A stretch of 64,000 nt of DNA from an uncultured Flavobacteriales bacterium (GCA_938084585.1 CALKFF010000029.1:55391-119390); one strand, 5' to 3'; counted from the stretch's first letter, positions 46,671 through 56,095 are shown. The notes: generated by a model not told the origin, from the letters alone. Numbers and translations: made by a program.

Positions 46671-49289
46671 ATGGAATCACGCGTCATCCGCCAGACATTT
46701 TTGGACTTTTTCAAGGAGAAGAACCACACCATTGTGCCGTCTGCGCCGATGGTGGTGAAGGACGATCCGACCCTCATGTTCATCAATGCAGGGATGAATC
46801 CGTTCAAGGATTTGTTCTTGGGGAACCAGCCGGTCAAACATGCGCGCATCGCCGACACCCAGAAGTGTCTGCGTGTGAGCGGCAAGCACAACGACCTCGA
46901 AGAAGTGGGCGTCGACACGTACCACCACACGCTCTTCGAAATGCTGGGGAACTGGTCGTTCGGAGACTACTTCAAGGCCGAGGCCATTGATTGGGCGTGG
47001 GAATTGCTCACCGACCGCTACAAGCTGGACAAAGACCGCTTGTACGTCACCGTGTTTGGCGGAGACCAAGGCGATGGCTTGCCTGCCGACGACGAGGCCC
47101 GCGCGCAGTGGCAAAAACACATGGCCGACGACCGCATTTTGGCGGCGGACAAGAAGGACAACTTCTGGGAGATGGGCGAGACGGGACCTTGCGGCCCCTG
47201 CTCCGAAATCCACGTCGACCTCCGGGACGACGACGAACGCGCCAAGGTCGACGGCCGCGGGTTGGTCAACATGGACCACCCGCAAGTCATCGAAGTGTGG
47301 AACCTGGTGTTCATGGAGTTCAACCGCATGGCGGACAGCTCCCTCGTGCCACTCCCCAACAAGCACATCGACACAGGCATGGGCTTCGAGCGCCTGGCCA
47401 TGGCGCTGCAGGGGGTGAAGTCCAACTACGACACCGACATTTTCACCCCGCTGCTCGACGCCATCGCCAAAGCGAGCGGCAAGACCTACCCCGGCGACGA
47501 CAGCCAGGAGGCTGTGGCGTTCCGCGTCATCGCCGACCACGTGCGCGCCGTGGCGTTCTCCATTGCGGACGGCCAGCTGCCCTCCAACACCGGCGCTGGC
47601 TACGTGATCCGTCGGATTTTGCGACGGGCGGTCCGGTACGGCTCCTCCTTCCTAGGCATGAACGAGCCGTTCATCCACACCCTCGTGGACGTGTTGGACG
47701 ACCAGATGTCTGGCACTTTCCCCGAAATCAAGGCCCAAAAAGGCCTCATCCAACAAGTCATCGAGCAAGAGGAGCAATCCTTCCTGCGCACCTTGGCCTC
47801 CGGCATGGACAAGTTGGCCTTGGCGACCAAGGACATGAAGGCGGGAGACGAGTTGGCGGGCGATTTGGTCTTCGAACTCTACGACACCTTCGGGTTCCCC
47901 GTGGACTTGACCGCGCTCATCGCCAGCGAGCAAGACCTCAAGGTGGACGAGGCGGGGTTCAGCGCCCTCTTGGAAGCCCAAAAGAACCGTTCGCGCGAAG
48001 CCGGCAAGATCACCGCCGACGACTGGCAAGTGGTGGTCGCCCGCGAAGGCGTCACCGAATTCGTTGGGTACGACCACACCTCCGCAGACGTCAAGCTGTT
48101 GCGCCACCGGGAAGTGACGGCCAAGAAAAAGACGTTCATCCAGGCGGTGTTTGACCAATCCCCGTTTTACCCAGAAGGGGGCGGCCAAGTGGGCGACCAA
48201 GGCACGCTCACGTCAGAGGACGGGGTGTTCCGCGTGCTCGACACCAAAAAAGAAAACAACCTCATTGTCCATGTCTTGGACAAGGTCCCCACCTCCCCTT
48301 CTGGCACCTTCAGAGCTGAGGTGCACGGCGGCCGTCGAGACGACTCCGCCCGGAACCACAGCGCCACGCACCTCTTGCACGAGGCGCTTCGTGAGGTGCT
48401 CGGGACGCATGTGGAACAAAAAGGCTCGCTCGTCAAGCCCGACGGCTTGCGGTTTGATTTCTCCCACTTCCAAAAGGTGACCGCCGAAGAGTTGGCGGAC
48501 ATCGAGTCGAAGGTGCAGGCCCGCATCCTGGCGAACCTTCCGTGCGGCGAGCACCGGGACATCCCCTTGGCCCAAGCCGAAGAAGCTGGTGCCATGATGT
48601 TGTTTGGTGAGAAGTACGGGGACACGGTTCGCATGATTGAATTTGGGTCCTCCAAGGAACTCTGCGGAGGCATCCACGTGCCCGCCACTGGGGCCATCGG
48701 CTTGTTCCGAATTGAAAGCGAAAGCGCCGTGGCTGCAGGCATCCGCCGCATCGAGGCCGTCACTGGCTCAGGGGCACTGCAAGCCCAACACGAGGAACGG
48801 GCTCAACTGGCCAGCATCCGCGCCTTGCTCAAAGGCGCTGCAGACCCTGCCCAAGCCATCGACGACCTGTTGAAGGCCAACACGAAAATGTCCAAGGACA
48901 TTGAAGCCTTTCAACGCGCGGCCGCCGGCAACGTGAAAGAAGACCTCATTGGCAAGATGAACACCCTCTCTGGCATCCATGCCGTGGGGGCGGTGCTGGA
49001 CTTGGACAGCAAGAACATCAAGGACCTTGCGTTCCAACTGAAAGCTGAAAAAGCGCCGTTCTTTGGCGTGTTTGGAAGCGAAGCCGGGGGCAAAGTCACC
49101 TTGTCCATCGCCATCAGCGACGACGTCGTGGAGTCCCATGGTCTGCACGCAGGGAACCTCGTCCGAGAATTGGCCAGCCACATCGGTGGCGGAGGTGGCG
49201 GTCAAGCGTTCTTCGCGACCGCGGGCGGCAAAAACGCCGCCGGACTGCAAGCGGCCGTGGATGCGGCGCTTGCCAAGCTTCAGGGATGA
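46671..49289 (+). CDS. alaS: Alanyl-tRNA synthetase
   Basis: AlaRS charges tRNA-Ala by recognising the G3-U70 pair. The 872-residue protein has the class II core with RQTFLDFFKEKNHT near the start, motif 2 around TQKCLRVSGKHNDLEEVGVD, and motif 3 near GMGFERLAMALQG. The editing domain carries zinc ligands in HSATHLLHEALREVLG and in the CGGIHVPATG segment, and the C-Ala domain has GGGGGGQAFFATAGGKN. The ATG at 46671 starts the family-like MESRVIRQTFLDFF; the open frame further upstream is antisense to the M23 gene. The upstream 66 nt hold a possible weak TATTTTCA -7 box. Confidence 0.97.
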   Translation: MESRVIRQTFLDFFKEKNHTIVPSAPMVVKDDPTLMFINAGMNPFKDLFLGNQPVKHARIADTQKCLRVSGKHNDLEEVGVDTYHHTLFEMLGNWSFGDYFKAEAIDWAWELLTDRYKLDKDRLYVTVFGGDQGDGLPADDEARAQWQKHMADDRILAADKKDNFWEMGETGPCGPCSEIHVDLRDDDERAKVDGRGLVNMDHPQVIEVWNLVFMEFNRMADSSLVPLPNKHIDTGMGFERLAMALQGVKSNYDTDIFTPLLDAIAKASGKTYPGDDSQEAVAFRVIADHVRAVAFSIADGQLPSNTGAGYVIRRILRRAVRYGSSFLGMNEPFIHTLVDVLDDQMSGTFPEIKAQKGLIQQVIEQEEQSFLRTLASGMDKLALATKDMKAGDELAGDLVFELYDTFGFPVDLTALIASEQDLKVDEAGFSALLEAQKNRSREAGKITADDWQVVVAREGVTEFVGYDHTSADVKLLRHREVTAKKKTFIQAVFDQSPFYPEGGGQVGDQGTLTSEDGVFRVLDTKKENNLIVHVLDKVPTSPSGTFRAEVHGGRRDDSARNHSATHLLHEALREVLGTHVEQKGSLVKPDGLRFDFSHFQKVTAEELADIESKVQARILANLPCGEHRDIPLAQAEEAGAMMLFGEKYGDTVRMIEFGSSKELCGGIHVPATGAIGLFRIESESAVAAGIRRIEAVTGSGALQAQHEERAQLASIRALLKGAADPAQAIDDLLKANTKMSKDIEAFQRAAAGNVKEDLIGKMNTLSGIHAVGAVLDLDSKNIKDLAFQLKAEKAPFFGVFGSEAGGKVTLSIAISDDVVESHGLHAGNLVRELASHIGGGGGGQAFFATAGGKNAAGLQAAVDAALAKLQG

Positions 49290-49300
49290 GCTGAATTCGG

Positions 49301-49714
49301 TCAGGCAACCGAAAGGTGGGGCCGCTGGGCCTCGTGCAATTCGCGGCCAAACACAGGGCCCTGGTACTCCTCGTCCTCGCTCAGTCCGAGGTTGAGGATG
49401 TAGAAAACGTTGAAGACAGCCGCCAAGCCGAAGTCCAAATTGCTCCGCTTGCCAAACGAGGCCGCGAGCTCCATGATTGTCTTGAAGAAGAAAAACACGT
49501 TGTAACCTGGGATCAGGAACCGCAGTGCGTGGCTATCGGGGCGTCCCACGATGCGCATGGCGATGACCACGTTGTAGCCCGGCACCACGACAGACCATCC
49601 CGGCTGGTCGCATTTGACGAACAACCGCCAGTTGCCAGCCAAGGCCACGAGGGTCACAAAGAGAAAGCCAATCACCACGCCGCCGTCAAATTCAAGGGTG
49701 TCAAAAAATTCCAT
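49301..49714 (-). CDS. DUF5684-type membrane protein
   Basis: The 137-residue protein has an N-terminal hydrophobic helix (VVIGFLFVTLVALAG), then WRLFVKCDQPGWSVVVPGYNVVIAMRIVGRP, the pattern of the DUF5684 family, and two more hydrophobic segments (FLIPGYNVFFFFKTIMELA, LDFGLAAVFNVFYILNLG). It ends in the short polar tail VFGRELHEAQRPHLSVA. The function is unknown. The ATG at 49714 gives the usual start MEFFDTLEF. It converges on alaS with 11 nt between. Confidence 0.8.
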   Translation of the reverse strand: MEFFDTLEFDGGVVIGFLFVTLVALAGNWRLFVKCDQPGWSVVVPGYNVVIAMRIVGRPDSHALRFLIPGYNVFFFFKTIMELAASFGKRSNLDFGLAAVFNVFYILNLGLSEDEEYQGPVFGRELHEAQRPHLSVA

Positions 49715-49827
49715 GTCGTCAGAGGTTTGTCCAAAGGACAGACGAAGGAACAAGGAAGGGGTTGCCTCATCTTGCTGACAACCAACACGTCAAGACATAA
49801 GCATGTGTTCTGAGGACACAGGACGCA

Positions 49828-51000
49828 TCACCCCAGGTGCCCGTGCTTGGCCACCAATGCGGCGTCGATGGCCCCTTTGGCCGGGCAGAAGATGAGCAAG
49901 CGCTCCACCGCATTGCGCAACTCCCTGACGTTCCCCGTCCAAGGCGCGCCGGCGAGCATGTCCATGGCCTCGGCACTCACCTCGGGGACGCTTCGGCCGC
50001 TCTGGCCGCACAACAAGTCCAAGAAATGCGCCACCAAGACAGGCACGTCGGACGCGCGCTCGGCCAATGCAGGCACGTGGATGGGCACCACCGCAAGCCG
50101 GTGGTACAAATCCTCTCGGAATTCGCCGTCGGCGATGGCTTGTTTCAAGTCTTTGTTGGTCGCCGCCACCACGCGCACGTCCACCGCGATGTCTTTGTCG
50201 GAACCGACGCGGGAAATCTTGTGCTCTTGCAAGGCACGCAGAACCTTGGCTTGCGCGTTGGCGCTCATGTCTCCGATTTCATCGAGGAACAACGTGCCGC
50301 CTTGGGCTTGCTCAAACTTGCCCTTGCGCTGAGATACGGCGCTGGTGAACGCCCCCTTCTCGTGGCCAAACAACTCGCTCTCGATCAAGTCCCCTGGGAT
50401 GGCCGCACAGTTGACCTCCACAAACGGCCCCTCGGCACGGGGCGAGCCGTTGTGAATTTGGCGGGCCACCAATTCCTTGCCCGCTCCGTTCGCCCCGGTG
50501 ACCAACACCCGGGCTTCGGTGGGCGCCACAGTCTCGACCATGCTCAAGATGTCCCGGATCGCCTCGGACTCCCCCACAATGGTGTGCGACTGGGCCTTGT
50601 GGGCCTTGTTCTTCAGGACTTGAGTGGTCTCCACGAGCGCCTCACGCTCCAGCATGTTCCGGAGTGTGACCAGCACCCGGTTCAAGTCGAGCGGTTTTTG
50701 GATGAAATCGTACGCACCCTTCTTCAACGAGGCCACCGCCGTGTCGACCGTGCCGTGCCCCGAAATCATGACCACCGGCGTCTGCACGCCCTTCTTGGCC
50801 AACATGTCGAGCACGTCGAGGCCATCCATTTGGGGCATTTTGACATCGCAGAAGATGCCGTCGAATTTGGTCTTGGACGCAGCCAGCACCCCGTCCATCC
50901 CAGTCGCCGCTTCTGAAATGCGATGTCCCTCGTATTCCAAGATTTCACGCAGGCTGGTGCGGATGGGTGCTTCGTCGTCGATGATGAGCAGATGGGCCAT
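49828..51000 (-). CDS. NtrC-type response regulator (receiver + AAA+), no DNA-binding domain seen
   Basis: The 390-residue protein has a receiver domain (about 1-120) with phosphoacceptor Asp in GIFCDVKMPQMDG and Lys in DFIQKPLDL. An AAA+ sigma-54-interaction domain runs from about 145 to 375. Its Walker A is TGANGAGKE, the L1 loop is GAFTSA instead of GAFTGA, Walker B is GGTLFLDEIGDM, and the sensor and R-finger regions include FREDLYHRL. The protein ends at PAKGAIDAALVAKHGHLG, so the usual Fis-type helix-turn-helix is missing or reduced. It probably receives signals from a histidine kinase encoded elsewhere. With the altered loop, sigma-54 activation is uncertain. It follows the ppx gene by 68 nt and has a possible -7 element at 51034-51041. 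Confidence 0.88.
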   Translation of the reverse strand: MAHLLIIDDEAPIRTSLREILEYEGHRISEAATGMDGVLAASKTKFDGIFCDVKMPQMDGLDVLDMLAKKGVQTPVVMISGHGTVDTAVASLKKGAYDFIQKPLDLNRVLVTLRNMLEREALVETTQVLKNKAHKAQSHTIVGESEAIRDILSMVETVAPTEARVLVTGANGAGKELVARQIHNGSPRAEGPFVEVNCAAIPGDLIESELFGHEKGAFTSAVSQRKGKFEQAQGGTLFLDEIGDMSANAQAKVLRALQEHKISRVGSDKDIAVDVRVVAATNKDLKQAIADGEFREDLYHRLAVVPIHVPALAERASDVPVLVAHFLDLLCGQSGRSVPEVSAEAMDMLAGAPWTGNVRELRNAVERLLIFCPAKGAIDAALVAKHGHLG

Positions 51001-51033
51001 GGTCTCAATTTGGGGTGTTCACCCGGTGCAAGC

Positions 51034-51041
51034 CAAAGATG
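51034..51041 (-). promoter_or_regulatory. CATCTTTG -7-like element upstream of the NtrC-type gene
   Basis: On the minus strand CATCTTTG lies 33 nt before the ATG at 51000. A TTG 22 nt further upstream could be the -33 element. This is one of the boxes with a real leader. Confidence 0.45.
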
Positions 51042-51068
51042 GTGCCAAACTCGCGACGCCAGGCAACC

Positions 51069-52052
51069 TCATCCCAGCTCAGGGAGCAAAGGCAAGCCCC
51101 GCTCCAAGCGAGACATGACCCCCTCGCGCAGGGCGTAGGGCGCACGCACCATGTCTTTGAACTCGCCCAAACCGAGGACCCATTCGATGAGGGCCACGCT
51201 GAACGGCATCAAGTCCACCCGCGCCGGGTCCATGCCCGGCATGGCCGCACGGTGGTGCACATCCTGTTCCACAAGCTGCTGGGCCAAGGCGCGGAACGCC
51301 TCCATGGGGATGGGGTCCACGCCAGGATGGGACTCGGGCGTTTGGGCGTGGTCGGGGCGCTCACGTTTGGTTCGGGTGCCAGCCATCTCGGCCAGCGTGT
51401 CGAACGACCCGCTTGCCCCCACCAAACGCCTGGGCTTCAAAGCCTCAACCGCCGCCACCAAAGGCGCCATGACGTCGTCGAAGTAAGGCGTCATTTTGGC
51501 CTGTCCTTCCCGTCCCATCGGATCGGGGAGTCCCATCAACATGTGCAACCGGGCCACACCCGTGTTGAAACTCTGCGTCCACTGAATCTCGAGGCCTTTC
51601 CAAATCACAAACTCCACGCTCCCCCCGCCGATGTCCATGGTCAAGCAGGTCTCGTCCGGCATCTCAGGGTGGTTGAGCCAAATGCCTTCTTGGATCAACC
51701 TCGCCTCGTGGGCCCCACCGATAACTTGGATGTCGAGGTCGGCCAACCGCTTGGCTTCTGAGACGAATTCCGGGCCGTTCTTCGCGTCGCGCATGGCGCT
51801 GGTGGCCAGCACATGCACCTCTTCGACGTCGTAATTGCGAAGCGCCTCACGCATGGACACCAGGGCGTCCAACCCTCGGGCCATGCGGTCCGGCTGGATG
51901 ACGCCCTTGGCGACACCGCCTTTGCCCAATTTCACCGGGACGCGCTGCCCGAACACAGGAATCCAACCTCCCTTGGCGCCCATTTCCACCACCCGCAGGT
52001 TGAAGGTGTTGGTGCCGCAATCGATGACGGCCAGTTTGCGCAACGCGTTCAC
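51069..52052 (-). CDS. Ppx/GppA-family exopolyphosphatase
   Basis: Ppx/GppA proteins hydrolyse polyphosphate or guanosine pentaphosphate. The 327-residue protein has the ASKHA fold signatures AVIDCGTNTFNLRVVE (about 8-23), ATSAMRDAKNG (about 85-95) and the phosphate-binding TMDIGGGSVEFV (about 134-145). Only the N-terminal two domains are present, so it is a short form. The start is a GTG overlapping the ABC permease stop (GTGA), so translation is coupled. Which substrate it uses is not clear from sequence. Confidence 0.88.
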   Translation of the reverse strand: MNALRKLAVIDCGTNTFNLRVVEMGAKGGWIPVFGQRVPVKLGKGGVAKGVIQPDRMARGLDALVSMREALRNYDVEEVHVLATSAMRDAKNGPEFVSEAKRLADLDIQVIGGAHEARLIQEGIWLNHPEMPDETCLTMDIGGGSVEFVIWKGLEIQWTQSFNTGVARLHMLMGLPDPMGREGQAKMTPYFDDVMAPLVAAVEALKPRRLVGASGSFDTLAEMAGTRTKRERPDHAQTPESHPGVDPIPMEAFRALAQQLVEQDVHHRAAMPGMDPARVDLMPFSVALIEWVLGLGEFKDMVRAPYALREGVMSRLERGLPLLPELG

Positions 52053-53398
52053 AGCGCCCCTGAATCGGGGTGGAACATCCAACGAACAACCTCTTTCATG
52101 TTGGGTTTTTTGCCGTACATCAAAATGGCCACGCGGTACACCCGGCCGGCCAACCCCACAAGGGCGACCGTGGTGGCCAGCAGCAACGCCATGCTCAAGG
52201 CAACGTGCCACCAAGGCACCCCCATGGGCAAACGCACCATCATGGAAATGGGCGCGGAGAACGGCACGAACGAGCTCACAATGGCCAAGGTGCTCTCCGG
52301 CGAGTCCAAGCTCATCGACGCCAACATGTAGCTGAAGAGCAAGGGTGCCATCACTGGCAGAAGCAGGTATTGGGCGTCCGACTCTTGCTCCACCATGGCG
52401 CCAATGGTGGCGAAAAAGGCGCTGTACAACGCGTACCCGAGCACGAAATACAAGGCCCCGCACGTGAGCATGACGCCCCAATTGATGTCGAGCAGAAACG
52501 CGAGCTCCGACTGGGAGGCCATGACGGTGGTCAAGTCCACGGCTTCTGGGGCGAGGCCTTGGGTTTGGGCCCAGCCCTCCATCCACGCACTCTGGTCGAG
52601 CCCAAGTCCAAAGACGAAGAACAGCCCCCAGCTCAGCACCGCCCAGCCGAGGATTTGCGTCAATCCCACCAAGCCAATGCCCACAATTTTTCCGGCCAAC
52701 AACTGGCTCGGGCGCACCGTGCTCAACACCACCTCCACGATGCGGTTGGACTTCTCTTCAATGACGCCGCGCATGACGTGCATGCCGTAGATGAGCACGA
52801 ACGTGAACATGAAGACGCTGAACATGAAGCCGAGCAAGGCGCGTTCCTCGCCCTTTTGTTCCCCGGTCTCGATGTCGAGCGCCACGAGGGACACGTCAGT
52901 CTTGAGCGACAGGTAGGCGTCGTAGTCCAAATCCGCCCGCTCCCGCACCTTCAAGCGCTCCAACGCTTCGCTGAAGTCGCGTTCCATGGCGCGTTTCGCC
53001 CGGCCCGGCGGCGGCGACAACTGCAACAACTGCATCTTCTCGCTTTGCATCAGCCCGGCGTCGAACGTCACCATGCAAGTGTACCCCTCGGCTTGAAGCC
53101 CTTCTTTGGTCTTCTCTTCCCTGCCGAATCGGTAAGTCAACAAGGGCCGCTCCCGGTAACACGCAGGACACGTCGGCACGAACTGCCCTCCGTCGGTGGG
53201 CACGGAGATCAAGCCGTCGTGGTCCACGACCCACACCTTCACGGGGTCTTCCGTGGATTGCGTGAGCAACACCAGGCCGGCAATCAACCCCACGGTGAGG
53301 ATGGGGCCCAAGACGGTCGCAACCACAAAGGCCCGTCGCCGAACGCGGGTGAGGTACTCCCTGCGCACAATCGCCAAGACGGTGCTCAACCCATTCAT
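52049..53398 (-). CDS. ABC-2 type transporter permease (NatB-like)
   Basis: The 449-residue membrane protein starts with a helix (VVATVLGPILTVGLIAGLVLL, about 22-42), then a large extracytoplasmic loop to about 205 with two Cys (CPACYRE), then five or more hydrophobic segments at about 210-430. The signature HVMRGVIEEKSNRIVEVVLSTVRPSQLLAGKIVG and QESDAQYLLLPV match the ABC2_membrane_3 family of Na+ exporter permease NatB. The partner ATP-binding gene lies upstream with an ATGA overlap. The substrate is unknown; Na+ or a drug is possible. The open frame further upstream belongs to the antisense of the ATPase gene. Confidence 0.9.
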   Translation of the reverse strand: MNGLSTVLAIVRREYLTRVRRRAFVVATVLGPILTVGLIAGLVLLTQSTEDPVKVWVVDHDGLISVPTDGGQFVPTCPACYRERPLLTYRFGREEKTKEGLQAEGYTCMVTFDAGLMQSEKMQLLQLSPPPGRAKRAMERDFSEALERLKVRERADLDYDAYLSLKTDVSLVALDIETGEQKGEERALLGFMFSVFMFTFVLIYGMHVMRGVIEEKSNRIVEVVLSTVRPSQLLAGKIVGIGLVGLTQILGWAVLSWGLFFVFGLGLDQSAWMEGWAQTQGLAPEAVDLTTVMASQSELAFLLDINWGVMLTCGALYFVLGYALYSAFFATIGAMVEQESDAQYLLLPVMAPLLFSYMLASMSLDSPESTLAIVSSFVPFSAPISMMVRLPMGVPWWHVALSMALLLATTVALVGLAGRVYRVAILMYGKKPNMKEVVRWMFHPDSGAL

Positions 53399-54324
53399 GC
53401 GCCCACGGATTCGACGGTTTGGACAAAGACCTCCTCCATGGAAAGTCGAACAGGGCGGGCCTCCAAGACTTCCACATGCTGCACAGCCCAAGCCAAAAAG
53501 GCGGGCATGCCCCACGACTCTGGCAAGGTCATGTCCAACGTGTGGCGGTCCCCTTCGGTGCTCGAGTGAAGCAGCTCCGCCCGGGCACCCAATTCCGCCA
53601 CGAAGGCCATGAGGTTGCCGCACACGACCACTTGAACGCGGCCTTGTCGGGCCGATTCCCGCACGTCGTCGGTGGGTCCGGAGAGGATCTTTTGGCCCTT
53701 GTGCAAGAGAAAAACTTCGTCGCACAAGGCCTCCACAGACCCCATGTTGTGCGTCGACAACACGAGCGTGGTGCCCTCCTCTTTCACGAGCCGCAACATC
53801 TCGTCGCGCACCAATGCGGCGTTGATCGGGTCGAGGCCGCTGAACGGCTCATCCAAGATGAGCAACTCGGGGCGGTGCAGGACGGTGGCGATGAATTGGA
53901 TTTTTTGGGCCATGCCCTTGCTCAGGTCGGCCACTTCCCGGTTCCACCACCCCTCGACTTCAAGACGCTCGAACCACTGCTTCAGGTCGCGCTCGGCTTC
54001 TGGTCTTGCCATGCCTCGGAGCGTCGCGAAGTACAGGACCTGCTCGGCCACCCGCATGCTTTTGTACAGGCCGCGTTCCTCCGGCAGGTACCCCATTCTG
54101 GAGAGCAAGCCGCGGTGGTGGGATTCCCCCCACATGCGGAGCGTGCCTCGGTCTGGCTTGGTGATGCCCGTGACCATCCGCAAGAGCGTTGTCTTGCCCG
54201 CACCGTTGGGGCCCAAGAGGCCCACGATTTTGCCGGCCTCCATGTCCAAGTCCAACGGCGCCAGGGCGACGTGGTCGCCAAACGATTTGGTGATGCCTTG
54301 GGCGTGGAGGATGGACTGGCTCAT
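53395..54324 (-). CDS. ABC transporter ATP-binding protein (NatA-like)
   Basis: The 309-residue cytoplasmic ATPase powers the ABC-2 permease downstream. Motifs: Walker A LLGPNGAGKTTLLRM (about 35-49), Q-loop region GYLPEERGLYKSM, signature LSKGMAQKIQFIATVLHRPE (about 134-153), Walker B LLILDEPFSGLDP and the H-loop STHNMGSVEALCDE. The last 90 residues are the DUF4162-type domain often present in NatA-like proteins. It starts 2 nt after dnaJ and overlaps the permease by ATGA. Confidence 0.93.
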   Translation of the reverse strand: MSQSILHAQGITKSFGDHVALAPLDLDMEAGKIVGLLGPNGAGKTTLLRMVTGITKPDRGTLRMWGESHHRGLLSRMGYLPEERGLYKSMRVAEQVLYFATLRGMARPEAERDLKQWFERLEVEGWWNREVADLSKGMAQKIQFIATVLHRPELLILDEPFSGLDPINAALVRDEMLRLVKEEGTTLVLSTHNMGSVEALCDEVFLLHKGQKILSGPTDDVRESARQGRVQVVVCGNLMAFVAELGARAELLHSSTEGDRHTLDMTLPESWGMPAFLAWAVQHVEVLEARPVRLSMEEVFVQTVESVGA

Positions 54325-54326
54325 GG

Positions 54327-55433
54327 TCAGGAGAACATGTCCCGGACCTTGTCGAAGAAGCCACGCTCCCCGTGGTCCGGTTCAGGCTGGAAGTTCGCAG
54401 AATCGCGGAGTTCTTCCAACGCTTTCGTCTCCGATTTGCTCAATTTCTTGGGCGTCCACACGTTCAAGTTGATCAGCAGGTCCCCGTTGCCGTAGCTGTC
54501 CACAGCTGGGAGTCCCTTGCCACGCAGGCGGACAATCTTGCCGCTTTGGGTGCCGGCGTCGATCTTGATTTTGGCCTTGCCGCCCAGCAGCGGCACCTCT
54601 GCCGTGGCCCCGAGGGCCGCGTCCGCGAAGCTGATGTAATGGTCGTGGTGAAGGTTCTTGCCGTTGCGCTGGAACACGTCGTGGGGGAGCACTTCCACCA
54701 TGACGATGAGGTCGCCAGGCACGCCGCCGAGGGGGGCGCCGTTGCCTTCGCCCCGCACGCTGAGCTGCATGCCGTCTTCCACGCCACCCGGAATCTCGAG
54801 GTTGACCACGGCTTCTTCACGCACCATGCCCATCTCGTCGGCGCCGGAGGGGCGTCGGGTGATGCTTTGGCCGGTGCCCTGGCACACGTTGCAGGTCGAG
54901 GCCGTTTGCATTTGGCCCAGAATGGTGTTGGTCACCCGGCGCACTTGGCCCGTTCCGTGACAGGTCGCGCAATCGGTGTATTCCACCCCCTTCGCCTGCA
55001 CCTGCTTGAAGACCTTGACTTTCTTGGACACACCCTCGGCGACTTCCTCGAGCGTCAACTTCACCTTGATGCGCAGGTTGGCGCCCTTCATGCGACGCTT
55101 ACGGCCGCCTCCGCCGCCTCCGCCGAAGGCACCTCCGAAGATGTCTCCGAACTGGGAGAAGATGTCGTCCATGTTCATCCCGCCGCCGCCAAAGCCGCCA
55201 GGTCCGCCGCGCATGCCATCATGGCCAAAGCGGTCGTATTGCTGGCGCTTGGTGTCGTCGCTCAACACCTCGTAGGCTTCGGCCGCCTCCTTGAAACGCT
55301 CCTCTGCAGACGCGTCGTCAGGGTTCTTGTCCGGGTGGTACTTCAGCGCAAGCTTGCGGTACGCCTTCTTGATCTCTGAAGCCGAGGCGCCTTTGCCAAC
55401 CCCGAGCGTTTCGTAGTAATCGCGTTTGGCCAT
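54327..55433 (-). CDS. dnaJ: Chaperone DnaJ with a two-motif zinc region
   Basis: DnaJ delivers clients to DnaK and stimulates its ATPase. The 368-residue protein has a J domain (about 1-70, HPD at about 33-35), a Gly/Phe region with runs of glycine (about 75-110) and two substrate domains. The zinc region has only two CxxCxGxG units, CATCHGTG and CNVCQGTG, instead of four; the intervening part is replaced by [18 protein letters not shown]. This reduced form is seen in flavobacterial DnaJ. It follows grpE by 6 nt; dnaK is not in the window. Confidence 0.95.
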   Translation of the reverse strand: MAKRDYYETLGVGKGASASEIKKAYRKLALKYHPDKNPDDASAEERFKEAAEAYEVLSDDTKRQQYDRFGHDGMRGGPGGFGGGGMNMDDIFSQFGDIFGGAFGGGGGGGRKRRMKGANLRIKVKLTLEEVAEGVSKKVKVFKQVQAKGVEYTDCATCHGTGQVRRVTNTILGQMQTASTCNVCQGTGQSITRRPSGADEMGMVREEAVVNLEIPGGVEDGMQLSVRGEGNGAPLGGVPGDLIVMVEVLPHDVFQRNGKNLHHDHYISFADAALGATAEVPLLGGKAKIKIDAGTQSGKIVRLRGKGLPAVDSYGNGDLLINLNVWTPKKLSKSETKALEELRDSANFQPEPDHGERGFFDKVRDMFS

Positions 55434-55439
55434 GATGCC

Positions 55440-55982
55440 TTATTGCCCCACCACCACTTTGGCGTAGCGCATGATTTTGTCGTTCAACTTGTACCCGGGT
55501 TCCACCACGTCGACCACCTTGCCTGCGAGCTCTGGCGTCGGGGCTGGGATGTTGGTGATGGCTTCGTGAAGCTCCACGTCGAACGCGTCGCCTTGGTTCA
55601 CGTCCATCTTGGCCAACCCTTGGGCCTCGAGCAACTGACGCATCTTGGTGTGGATGAGGTTCCGGCCTTCACGCACGGCCTCGACGTCTTGGCTGCCGTC
55701 TGCCGCGGCCCGGTCAAAATCGTCGAGCACCGGCAACATTTTCTCCAGCACATCCATGGACGCGTTTCGGATCAAGTCCCCACGCTCGCGCATGGTCCGC
55801 TTGCGAAAGTTGTCGAACTCCGCATACAGCCGCAAGTACTTGTCTTGCCAATCGGTGTCCTCCTGTTCTGGCGCTTCTTGGCCTTCTGGCGCTTCCGTCG
55901 ATGGCTCCGCTTGGGCGGTGGTTTCCTGGGCGTCGTGCTCGGGGTTCTCGTGCTTCTCTTCCATGGTCGTTTTTGCAGTCAT
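55440..55982 (-). CDS. grpE: Nucleotide exchange factor GrpE
   Basis: GrpE releases ADP from DnaK. The 180-residue protein has a disordered acidic N-terminus (about 1-42), a long coiled coil from WQDKYLRLYAEFDNFRKRT, and the beta domain ending with DVVEPGYKLNDKIMRYAKVVVGQ, where GYKLNDKIMRYAKV is the family signature. A possible -7 element CATCTTCG lies 51 nt upstream. It leads the grpE-dnaJ-ABC-ppx unit. Confidence 0.96.
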   Translation of the reverse strand: MTAKTTMEEKHENPEHDAQETTAQAEPSTEAPEGQEAPEQEDTDWQDKYLRLYAEFDNFRKRTMRERGDLIRNASMDVLEKMLPVLDDFDRAAADGSQDVEAVREGRNLIHTKMRQLLEAQGLAKMDVNQGDAFDVELHEAITNIPAPTPELAGKVVDVVEPGYKLNDKIMRYAKVVVGQ

Positions 55983-56033
55983 GTGTGGTCTGGCCCTCCA
56001 AGGTCAAACGGCGTGCCAGCCCCGCTTCAAGCG

Positions 56034-56041
56034 CGAAGATG
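56034..56041 (-). promoter_or_regulatory. CATCTTCG -7-like element upstream of grpE
   Basis: On the minus strand CATCTTCG lies 51 nt before the grpE ATG, after the terminator-like hairpin of the TlpA-like gene. No clear heat-shock operator is visible. Confidence 0.4.
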
Positions 56042-56065
56042 CGACAGGGTGTCATGCAAACGTGA

Positions 56066-56095
56066 CAAGGGCCTGACATCTCTGCCAAGCCCTTG
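56066..56095 (-). terminator. Terminator-like hairpin between the TlpA-like gene and grpE
   Basis: CAAGGGC (56066-56072) pairs with GCCCTTG (56089-56095) with partly paired inner bases. The T tract is poor, so it may be only a weak terminator. Confidence 0.45.
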
